Source: CAZJKO01 sp964546995
Lineage (GTDB): Bacteria; Bacillota_I; Bacilli_A; RF39; UBA660
DNA length: 11,581 bases
Assembly (NCBI GenBank): GCA_964546995.1
Contig: CAZJKO010000034.1
Span: forward strand, 1-11,581
Direction of reading: 5' to 3'
In this document: positions 6,163 through 11,581 of the stretch, piece by piece
Layout: every line of letters begins with the position of its first letter
Numbering within the stretch: position 1 is the first letter of the stretch
The notes under the pieces: generated by a model
Seen by the model: only the letters and a program-made list of their open reading frames with translations
What the model was told of the DNA's origin: nothing
The model's database searches: none
Program-made: the position numbers and the translations under genes

Positions 6163-6186
6163 TATACTTTAGTATATAATTATACT
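6163..6186 (+). promoter_or_regulatory. spo0A promoter -10 region with alternating TATACT/AGTATA repeats
   Basis: TATAAT (6175-6180) is the best -10 before spo0A; no good -35 stands at 16-18 bases, which fits an activator-dependent promoter. The element is embedded in TATACT (6163-6168), AGTATA (6171-6176) and TATACT (6181-6186), the last two forming a perfect inverted repeat around TAAT. Confidence 0.5.
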
Positions 6187-6214
6187 TGCGTGGTAGTACA
6201 AGGAAGGAGAAAAT

Positions 6215-6988
6215 ATGAAAAACATTAGAGTACTGATGATCGATGATAATGTCGAATTAGTAAGCATGATTAAGGAGTATTTTAAAGATCACGCTAATAT
6301 TGAAGTAACCCTAGAAGCAAACGATGGTAAGAAGGGATTAGAATTAATCGAAAACAATCAATCAGAATATGACGTTGTTTTATTAGATCTCATCATGCCT
6401 AAAAAAGATGGAATTAGTGTATTAGAAGAGCTAAAGGAGAAAGGCATCGATAAGAAGATTATCGTCTTAACTTCGTACAATGCCCAAGATATGATTAGAA
6501 AAGTATCAGAACTAGGAATTCACTATTATATTCTAAAACCATTTGAATTATCAGAATTGGAAAGAAGGATTGAAGAGTGTGCAAACGACGCAAAATATCA
6601 GAACAAAGCGATCGATTTATATCACAACAATCTTCAAATTTCAATTACCAAAATATTACATGAATTGGGAATTCCATCTCATATCAAAGGATATCAATAC
6701 ATAAGAGAAGGAATATCTGTCATCTATGAACGACCAGATGTTGTAGGTGGTATTACCAAAGAATTATATCCAGATATTGCAAGTAAGTTTGATACGACAG
6801 TATCGAGAGTAGAACGTGCCATTCGTCATGCCATCGAAGTCAGTTGGAATCGAGGAAATTGGCAACTAATGGAAGATATCTTTGGTCATAGTGTCGATAT
6901 CGACAAAGCAAAGCCGACCAATTCCGAATTCATTGTTACAGTAGCGGATAAATTGCGTCTCGAATTTCATAAAGCTGCAGTAGAATAA
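6215..6988 (+). CDS. spo0A: Sporulation transcription factor Spo0A
   Basis: Response regulator and master switch of endospore formation; its phosphorylated form binds 0A boxes. The 257-residue length is typical. The receiver domain (1-125) has acidic pocket D10-D11, phospho-acceptor D58 (VVLLDLIMPKKDG), T86 (VLTS) and K108 (LKPFE), all intact. After a linker the Spo0A-specific DNA-binding domain (about 145-257) is highly conserved: HIKGYQYIREGIS, LYPDIASKF, the recognition helix SRVERAIRHAIE, and AKPTNSEFI with VADKLRLE. The gene starts after AAGGAGA (6204-6210), stands alone behind its own 0A box, and ends at a hairpin. No other sporulation gene is in the window (in Bacillus spoIVB usually lies upstream), so it may control sporulation or another stationary-phase programme; the intact active sites argue for function. 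Confidence 0.98.
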   Translation: MKNIRVLMIDDNVELVSMIKEYFKDHANIEVTLEANDGKKGLELIENNQSEYDVVLLDLIMPKKDGISVLEELKEKGIDKKIIVLTSYNAQDMIRKVSELGIHYYILKPFELSELERRIEECANDAKYQNKAIDLYHNNLQISITKILHELGIPSHIKGYQYIREGISVIYERPDVVGGITKELYPDIASKFDTTVSRVERAIRHAIEVSWNRGNWQLMEDIFGHSVDIDKAKPTNSEFIVTVADKLRLEFHKAAVE

Positions 6989-6992
6989 ACAG

Positions 6993-7017
6993 AAAACGCC
7001 TAAGTGGCTTTTTTTTT
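6993..7017 (+). terminator. Terminator after spo0A
   Basis: GCC (6998-7000) pairs with GGC (7006-7008) around loop TAAGT. AAAA (6993-6996) can add four pairs with the following T run past one bulged C, and nine T follow (7009-7017). The stem is short but the U tract is strong. Confidence 0.55.
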
Positions 7018-7025
7018 AGAAAAGT

Positions 7026-7055
7026 TTGACAAAAAAAAGAAACACCGCTATACTA
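7026..7055 (+). promoter_or_regulatory. Consensus promoter of the AAA ATPase-gpmI unit with 0A-like box over the -35
   Basis: TTGACA (7027-7032), a 17-base spacer and TATACT (7050-7055): the best sigma-A promoter in the window. The -35 is part of GTTTGACAAA (7025-7034), whose complement TTTGTCAAAC matches the 0A consensus TTTGTCRAAA at nine of ten positions. Since TTGACA itself resembles the 0A core, the overlap could be accidental. Confidence 0.85.
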
Positions 7056-7073
7056 TAGATAGAAAAATAGTGA

Positions 7074-7080
7074 GGAGGTT
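7074..7080 (+). promoter_or_regulatory. Ribosome binding site fixing the AAA ATPase start
   Basis: AGGAGGT, seven bases before the ATG at 7088. It rules out the upstream in-frame GTG at 7004, which lies inside the spo0A terminator and ahead of the promoter. Confidence 0.9.
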
Positions 7081-7087
7081 ACAATTT

Positions 7088-8365
7088 ATGGAGCGAAAAA
7101 TAACATCATTCTTGCAGAAATGGAAAAAAGATCTATTAAGAAAACCATTGTTACTATACGGTAGTAAACAGATTGGTAAAACGTATTCTGTCTTAGACTT
7201 TGGAACGAGAGAATATAAGAATACCGTCTATTTTGACACCGATAACTATCGTGAACTTCTCGATGTTTTCACCAAAGAAAAAACGATCGATCGTATCATA
7301 TTAAATCTATCTTTGCTAAGTGGAGAAACCATTTTCCCAAGCGACACCCTAATTATTTTAGACAACGTAAACGATAATACCATTGTCAAAGGCATCAAAT
7401 TGTTCGGAAAAGAAAAAAACGATTATCACATCGTCATGATTACGTCAAGAAGAGAAAATTTGACGACGTTTAAAGGGGAAGAATTACAGTATAAAAACAT
7501 GTTCAAAATGGACTTTGAAGAATTTCTCTGGGCGCTAGAAAAACGCCAATTAGCAGATTACATTAGAGAATCATATCGAACCAAAGAAGCGATGCCTTTC
7601 CATGCTATGGCTCATGAAATATACTTAGATTATTTAAGAGTAGGTGGTATGCCCGAAGCAGTGCTATCTTACTGTAATAAAGAAAATGAAGCAGGAATCA
7701 GTACGGTTCACCAAAAAGTATTAGACACCTATCAAAAAGAACTAAGTGTGACCAATACGTTAATTGATATCACAAGATCGATAGAAGTATTAAAAAGCAT
7801 CCCTTATCAATTCTTAAAAGAGAATAAAAAATTTCAATATGGCATCATTGGAACGGGAAAAAGAAGCAAAGAGTACGATACTGCAATTGATTCTATTACG
7901 ACCAATCAATTAAGCTATCGTAGTTACAAAGTGACCAGTATTAAGTCACCCCTCACCAGTTGTCGCGATAAAGATAGTTTTAAACTCTATCTAAATGATA
8001 CGGGATTACTATATACCATGCTACATTTAAATAGGAAATCACTTATGATGGACGCTAATATAAGAGATATTCTCTATGAAAATGATCTAGCAACATCGCT
8101 AGTAGAAGCAGGATATTCCCTTAACTATTATCAATCGGAAGGAAAGGCTGAAGTTAGTTTCATCATCCAAAATCGTTTAGGAGAAATCATTCCGATCGAA
8201 TTAGCAAGTAAAAACAATGCCAAATCAAAGTCTCTTTCCCTTTTCTTAAGCCGTTTTACAGTAAAAGAAGCACTTCGTATTACAGAAGATAACTTCAAAG
8301 TAAAACAAACTATTTACTATATCCCTGTTTATGCCACATTCTGTTTGAAAGAAGGAGCAAAATGA
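7088..8365 (+). CDS. AAA_14-DUF4143 family ATPase with degenerate active sites
   Basis: A 425-residue protein of the widespread ATPase family with an N-terminal AAA_14 domain and C-terminal DUF4143 domain, whose cellular role is generally unknown. Walker A is GSKQIGKT (25-32), close to the family GxRQVGKT. Walker B reads LIILDNVN (88-95), so the usual catalytic Glu after D92 is Asn. A sensor-like ITSRRE, FEEFLWAL and RVGGMPEA follow. The DUF4143 part has LYLNDTGLLY and the restriction-endonuclease-like core, but the usual EVDF reads EVSF (355-358) and the IExK reads IELA (370-373), so its acidic Asp and Lys are missing. Nucleotide binding is likely kept; hydrolysis and any nuclease activity are doubtful. 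It has its own consensus promoter and overlaps gpmI by four bases. Codon use matches the neighbours, with no sign of recent transfer. Confidence 0.88.
   Translation: MERKITSFLQKWKKDLLRKPLLLYGSKQIGKTYSVLDFGTREYKNTVYFDTDNYRELLDVFTKEKTIDRIILNLSLLSGETIFPSDTLIILDNVNDNTIVKGIKLFGKEKNDYHIVMITSRRENLTTFKGEELQYKNMFKMDFEEFLWALEKRQLADYIRESYRTKEAMPFHAMAHEIYLDYLRVGGMPEAVLSYCNKENEAGISTVHQKVLDTYQKELSVTNTLIDITRSIEVLKSIPYQFLKENKKFQYGIIGTGKRSKEYDTAIDSITTNQLSYRSYKVTSIKSPLTSCRDKDSFKLYLNDTGLLYTMLHLNRKSLMMDANIRDILYENDLATSLVEAGYSLNYYQSEGKAEVSFIIQNRLGEIIPIELASKNNAKSKSLSLFLSRFTVKEALRITEDNFKVKQTIYYIPVYATFCLKEGAK
8352..8357 (+). promoter_or_regulatory. Ribosome binding site of gpmI inside the ATPase gene
   Basis: AAGGAG, four bases before the gpmI ATG at 8362. 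With the ATGA overlap it indicates coupled translation from the ATPase transcript. Confidence 0.75.
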
Positions 8366-9876
8366 AAAAAATTGTCTTAACGATTCTCGATGGTTTTGGC
8401 TATCGTGAAGAAAAAGAAGGAAATGCGATTTTCGCGGCCCATACTCCAACGTTCGATAAATTGTGGAAAGAATTTCCTCATACGTTGTTAAAAGCGAGTG
8501 GAAATGCCGTAGGACTTCCCGAAGGACAAATGGGAAATAGTGAAGTAGGACATCTAACAATTGGATCAGGAAGAGTAATCTATCAACCATTAGAACGAAT
8601 CAATCAAAGCATCAAAGACAAAAGTTTCTTTCAAAACAAAGAACTGATCGATGTCATGAATCATGTAAAAGAAAACGATTCAAAATTACATATCTTTGGT
8701 CTTTTGAGCGATGGAGGAGTCCATTCGCATATCGATCACGTGTTAGCACTTCTAGATCTAGCAAAAGAACAAAACGTAAAAAGAGTATACGTTCATGCTT
8801 TTTTAGACGGTAGAGATACTCTTCCTGACTGCGCAATCAAATATTTAGATCAGTTAGAAGAACACATGAAAAAAATTGACCTAGGGATCCTAGCGGATAT
8901 TTCTGGAAGATATTATTCGATGGATCGTGAAAGAATGTGGAATTTGACTGAAACGTACTATCGCTTGTTAGTAGAGAAAAAGGCCCCTAAAATAGAAGAT
9001 TATCGTACATATATAGAAGAAAGTTATCAAAAAAACATATTCGATGAATTCATAGAACCTGCCATCATCGATAGCGATGGAACCTTAGAGGAAAACGATG
9101 GCTTGATCTTTGCCAATTTTAGACCAGATAGAGCAACTCAACTCTTTACTGCAATTACCAACAAAGACTTTCATGAATTTGAAACCAAAACGTTCCAAAA
9201 CATCAAATTAGTTACGATGATGCCTGTCGAAAAAACGATCGTAACGACGAATGCCTTTCCAACTATTGAAGCCAAAAATACGTTAGGTGTCTATCTTTCG
9301 GAAAAAGGATACAAAGTCCTTCGCTTAGCTGAAGCAAGTAAGTATCCGCACGTAACATACTTTTTTGATGGTGGGTTAGAATTAGACTTAGAAGGAACGA
9401 AGAAGATCATCGTTCCAAGAAAAAATGTACCAACCTACGATGCTTATCCCAAAATGTCTAGTTACGAGGTAACCGATAAATTGATTGAAGAATTAGAAAA
9501 CTTCGATGTCGTCATTCTAAACTTTGCGAACTGTGACATGGTCGGACACACGGGTAATTTTAAAGCAACAGTCGAAGCAGTAGAAGCTGTCGATGAAAAT
9601 CTAGGAAAGATATATCAAAAAGTAAAAGAAATTGGTGGAACGCTTCTCGTTACGGCAGATCACGGGAATGCAGAAGTTATGTTTGATGAACAAGGACACA
9701 TTATCACAAGTCATACGTGTAACAAAGTTCCATTCATCATCTGTGATGAAAACTACACAGTAAAGGAAGGAAGTCTAAAAGATATTGCTCCGACAATTCT
9801 TACATTATTAAAAGAACCAGTACCAGAAGCAATGACAGGAACATCTTTAATCGAAAAGAAGAACGAACCTTTCTAG
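8362..9876 (+). CDS. gpmI: Phosphoglycerate mutase, cofactor-independent, Mn-dependent
   Basis: Interconverts 3- and 2-phosphoglycerate in glycolysis through a phosphoserine intermediate, using two Mn ions. The 504 residues are near the usual 510. Visible family features are the metal-binding LTILDGFGY with D10, catalytic S60 in GQMGNSEVGH (55-64), HSHIDH, VHAFLDGRDTLP, ISGRYYSMDRERMW, ANFRPDRATQL, NCDMVGHTG, VTADHGNAE and the final HTCNKVPF, where most homologues have HTTNPVPF. It overlaps the preceding ATPase gene by four bases and has no promoter of its own in view, so its expression probably depends on the promoter at 7027-7055. The usual neighbours tpiA and eno are not adjacent: tpiA lies 3.7 kb upstream in another operon, and eno is replaced here by convergent dinB. 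In Bacillus this enzyme is pH-sensitive and essential for spore formation and outgrowth. Confidence 0.97.
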   Translation: MKKIVLTILDGFGYREEKEGNAIFAAHTPTFDKLWKEFPHTLLKASGNAVGLPEGQMGNSEVGHLTIGSGRVIYQPLERINQSIKDKSFFQNKELIDVMNHVKENDSKLHIFGLLSDGGVHSHIDHVLALLDLAKEQNVKRVYVHAFLDGRDTLPDCAIKYLDQLEEHMKKIDLGILADISGRYYSMDRERMWNLTETYYRLLVEKKAPKIEDYRTYIEESYQKNIFDEFIEPAIIDSDGTLEENDGLIFANFRPDRATQLFTAITNKDFHEFETKTFQNIKLVTMMPVEKTIVTTNAFPTIEAKNTLGVYLSEKGYKVLRLAEASKYPHVTYFFDGGLELDLEGTKKIIVPRKNVPTYDAYPKMSSYEVTDKLIEELENFDVVILNFANCDMVGHTGNFKATVEAVEAVDENLGKIYQKVKEIGGTLLVTADHGNAEVMFDEQGHIITSHTCNKVPFIICDENYTVKEGSLKDIAPTILTLLKEPVPEAMTGTSLIEKKNEPF

Positions 9877-9893
9877 GAGGAAGATTCGCTCTT
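9859..9893. terminator. Possible shared hairpin at the gpmI/dinB convergence
   Basis: AAGAACGAA (9859-9867) faces TTCGCTCTT (9885-9893) across a 17-base loop holding both stop codons. In the dinB RNA this is a 9-bp stem with one G-U pair, followed by CTTTTC; in the gpmI RNA it has one A-C mismatch and is followed by a T-rich tract. It could end transcription from both sides, but the long loop makes it weak. Confidence 0.35.
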
Positions 9894-11081
9894 TTCTTTT
9901 TCTTTTAAAAGGCTAGCAATCATAATGCTATTTTGTCCAAATTTATCCTGTATTTGATCGATCGTTTCCTGGATCTTTTCATCGTTTTGTTCGACTTCAG
10001 TTTCAAAAAGAGAAACTTGCGTCACTTTCTCTTCGACAAAATCGCTAAGACGAATACCGATATTGCGAAGGGCATCGCCTCGAAAGGCTCGATCAAATAA
10101 AGAACATGCGACTTGATAAATGATAGCTGTCGTATTTGTTGGATTGTCAAGTTTCATCTGATGAGAATAGTTTTCGAAGTCATATGTCTTAAAAGTAACA
10201 GCCACCGTCGTTGCATATTCCTTTTGTTTACGTAAATCCCGTCCAACTTCTTCTGCTTGCTGCAACAGGATTTTCTTGAGTGTGGCAGGATCATCGATAT
10301 CGTAAGCTAACGTTTTTGATGTACTAATACATTTATTCTTAGAAGAATGTGCCTCCACAGGACTATCATCGTAACCATTTGCTGATCTAATCATAGAATC
10401 GGCTTGGGATTTAAAGTATTTGCGAAGTCGAACGGGGTCTGCTTTGGCAAGTTCTCCGATCGTATGAATGTGAAGTTGGTGTAAAAGCGCACTAGATTTT
10501 TTTCCTACCATAAATAAGTCTCCTACAGGTAGAGGCCACATTTTTTCCTCAACTTCTGTGGAAAAAAGCGTATGAACACGATCTGGTTTTTCAAAATCGG
10601 ATGCCATCTTGGCACAGAGCTTATTGTTCGCAATGCCGATATTGACAGTGAACCCAAATCTCTCTTTGATTTCCTCTTTCATTTGGTAAGCAAGAGAGAA
10701 AAGATCATCGTATAGAAAAGAAGTCCCTGACATATCGAGAAAACACTCATCAATCGAAAACGGTTCTATGTGTGGAGTAAAATGGCTTAAGTATTCCATC
10801 AATAATTTCGAATTATGGCGATAGAGATGATGGTCAGGTGGAAACATTTTTAGATTAGGACACTTCCTTCGAGCGGTATAAATGGTTTCAGCTGTTACGA
10901 CACCCATCTTTTTAGCAACTGGAGATTTTGCAAGAACAATCCCATGTCGCTTCGATTCATCTCCTCCAATAACAGAAGGAATTAAGCGAATATCTTGAGG
11001 ATACCCTTTCTTTAATAAATCGACCGCAGTCCAGGAAAGAAATGCATTGTTGACATCGACATGAAAAATAATTCGTTCCAT
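9873..11081 (-). CDS. dinB: Y-family DNA polymerase (DinB/UmuC type, DNA polymerase IV-like)
   Basis: Translesion DNA polymerase of 402 residues acting at damaged templates. The palm shows the N-terminal metal-binding strand HVDVNNAFLSW and the second acidic site SIDECFLD, where DinB usually has SIDEAYLD. SKSPVAKKMGV-type and GIANNKLCAKMASDFEKP stretches match the finger/palm core, and a helix-hairpin-helix-like thumb follows (VGKKSSALLHQLHIHTIGELA). The little-finger domain ends with QVSLF (355-359), a good beta-clamp binding motif. A further 43 residues with DKFGQNSIMIASLL resemble the UmuC/UvrX-type tail more than classical DinB. The ATG at 11081 is chosen because GAGGTGG (11096-11090) sits eight bases upstream of it; the GTG codons further out lie in that site. 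It shares a CTAG with the gpmI stop and is divergent from the Abi gene. Confidence 0.93.
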   Translation of the reverse strand: MERIIFHVDVNNAFLSWTAVDLLKKGYPQDIRLIPSVIGGDESKRHGIVLAKSPVAKKMGVVTAETIYTARRKCPNLKMFPPDHHLYRHNSKLLMEYLSHFTPHIEPFSIDECFLDMSGTSFLYDDLFSLAYQMKEEIKERFGFTVNIGIANNKLCAKMASDFEKPDRVHTLFSTEVEEKMWPLPVGDLFMVGKKSSALLHQLHIHTIGELAKADPVRLRKYFKSQADSMIRSANGYDDSPVEAHSSKNKCISTSKTLAYDIDDPATLKKILLQQAEEVGRDLRKQKEYATTVAVTFKTYDFENYSHQMKLDNPTNTTAIIYQVACSLFDRAFRGDALRNIGIRLSDFVEEKVTQVSLFETEVEQNDEKIQETIDQIQDKFGQNSIMIASLLKEKEKSESSS

Positions 11082-11102
11082 AACATGCACCACCTCAAAA
11101 AT

Positions 11103-11130
11103 ATTATATCAAAAGGAAACATCCTCGCAA
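11103..11130 (-). promoter_or_regulatory. dinB promoter
   Basis: On the minus strand TTGCGA (11130-11125), a 16-base spacer and TATAAT (11108-11103), with TG one base upstream of the -10 (TGATATAAT). It stands 22 bases before the dinB ATG, leaving a short leader with the GAGGTGG ribosome site. Confidence 0.65.
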
Positions 11131-11138
11131 ATAAAAAA

Positions 11139-11152
11139 AGAACATATTTTCG
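11139..11152. promoter_or_regulatory. Imperfect LexA/SOS-like box
   Basis: AGAACATATTTTCG differs at two positions from the Gram-positive SOS operator form CGAACATATGTTCG. It lies just upstream of the dinB -35 in the dinB/Abi intergenic space. Damage-inducible control of dinB would fit, but the imperfect right half makes this tentative. Confidence 0.35.
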
Positions 11153-11205
11153 TGAAAACAACCAAAGCCTTAAAAAAAAGAAAAAGATGATTTAAACTCC
11201 ATCAA

Positions 11206-11252
11206 TTTACTATCTATATTATACGTGCTATAATTACAGCAGTTAGGAAGTG
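11206..11252 (+). promoter_or_regulatory. Promoter and RBS of the Abi gene
   Basis: TTTACT (11206-11211), 17 bases, TATAAT (11229-11234) with TG extension (TGCTATAAT), then AGGAAG (11245-11250) seven bases before the ATG at 11258. The gene is thus equipped with a host-like promoter despite its foreign composition. Confidence 0.75.
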
Positions 11253-11257
11253 ATAGA

Positions 11258-11581
11258 ATGGATGATGTATGTAAAACTGGAATATCTTTAAGACCGATGA
11301 TGAAAATATCAGAAATGATCCCATACTTAAAAGAAAAAAATATTAAATTTGAAATAATGTCTGAATTAGAAGCAGAAAAATATTTAAAATATAACAATAA
11401 TTATTATAATGTTACAGCCTATAAACATAATTTTGAAAGATATTTTATTGATGGAGAGTTTGTTGATAAATTTATAGATTTGGACTTTGCTTATTTAAAA
11501 GATTTAGCTATAATTGATCACAGATCAAGATTAGTTCTATTTAAAATGATTATTGATATTGAACATTATTTGAAAATAAGA
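11258..11581 (+). CDS. Abi family protein (AbiF/AbiD, Abi_2-like), 3' end outside window
   Basis: The first 108 codons are present, open to the last base, with no stop. The sequence fits the Abi_2 family of abortive-infection / toxin-like proteins: the early helix MISEMIPYLKEKNIKFEI-like region, EAEKYLKYNNNYYNVTAYK with the hallmark NNYY..YK, then LDFAYLKDLAIIDHRSR and IIDIEHYLKI. In known systems such proteins stop phage growth by killing or arresting the infected cell, and some AbiF-type proteins are paired with a structured RNA. No tandem-repeat antitoxin RNA is visible upstream within the window. The gene is about 22% GC against mid-thirties or more nearby and uses ATA/ATT and AAT almost exclusively, indicating horizontal acquisition. 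It is divergent from dinB, which lies 176 bases away. The family is clear; function is inferred. Confidence 0.85.
   Translation, partial: MDDVCKTGISLRPMMKISEMIPYLKEKNIKFEIMSELEAEKYLKYNNNYYNVTAYKHNFERYFIDGEFVDKFIDLDFAYLKDLAIIDHRSRLVLFKMIIDIEHYLKIR

Noticed and set aside
7004..7087. GTG start at 7004 for the AAA ATPase
   Set aside because: The codon lies in the spo0A terminator and upstream of the TTGACA/TATACT promoter; AGGAGGT points to 7088.
8246..8836. Minus-strand open frames across the ATPase/gpmI junction and inside gpmI
   Set aside because: Opposite to well-supported coding sequence, with low-complexity products and no promoter or ribosome site.
9225..9231. TGTCGAA 0A-box core within gpmI
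   Set aside because: Inside conserved coding sequence and far from a promoter; occurrences at this rate are expected by chance.
11170..11397. Minus-strand open frame over the Abi gene start
   Set aside because: It covers the Abi promoter and coding region in very AT-rich DNA. The plus-strand protein has clear family motifs; this one has none.

Overview
The window reads as chromosomal DNA of a low-GC Firmicute, probably a gut Bacilli / Mollicutes-related lineage (RF39 or Erysipelotrichales-like; this is an inference from overall appearance, not from a marker gene). Supporting signs are strong AGGAGG-type ribosome sites, sigma-A promoters with extended -10 elements, AT-rich codon use, and a complete Spo0A. 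TGA is used as a stop (end of the flippase, glycosyltransferase and AAA genes) and Trp is TGG, so the Mycoplasma code is excluded.

Left part (1-4696): after the terminator of an unseen upstream gene, one promoter drives a tight five-gene operon: pgk, a GNAT acetyltransferase, a YbhN/LafC-like flippase-family membrane protein, a diacylglycerol glucosyltransferase-like GT4 enzyme, and a short divergent tpiA. The genes overlap or nearly touch. Two glycolytic enzymes therefore flank a glycolipid (lipoteichoic-acid anchor type) module.

Middle (4697-6076): a separately promoted small protein with a coiled coil and a Cys/His zinc-ribbon-like tail ends at a clean terminator. It is followed by a decayed SipW-dependent, TasA/camelysin-like surface protein gene carrying a one-base frameshift in the signal peptide and a late nonsense codon. 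Fused to its 3' end, in another frame, is the C-terminal remnant of a different surface protein.

Spo0A section (6077-9876): spo0A has its own upstream region with a good 0A box, a 13-bp palindrome and alternating TATACT/AGTATA repeats around the -10. It is followed by an AAA-DUF4143 ATPase whose Walker B glutamate and nuclease-like residues are replaced. That gene overlaps gpmI by 4 bases, so gpmI depends visibly on the ATPase promoter, which contains a second 0A-like sequence over its -35.

Right end (9873-11581): dinB (Y-family polymerase) converges on gpmI with the two stop codons interlocked in a CTAG. Divergent from dinB is the start of an AbiF/AbiD-type abortive infection gene, cut by the window end. 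It is only about 22% GC (70 of 324 bases by hand count), well below its neighbours, which suggests recent acquisition. No tRNA, rRNA, CRISPR array or insertion sequence was seen. No gene-free stretch exceeds 300 bases once the pseudogene region is counted.
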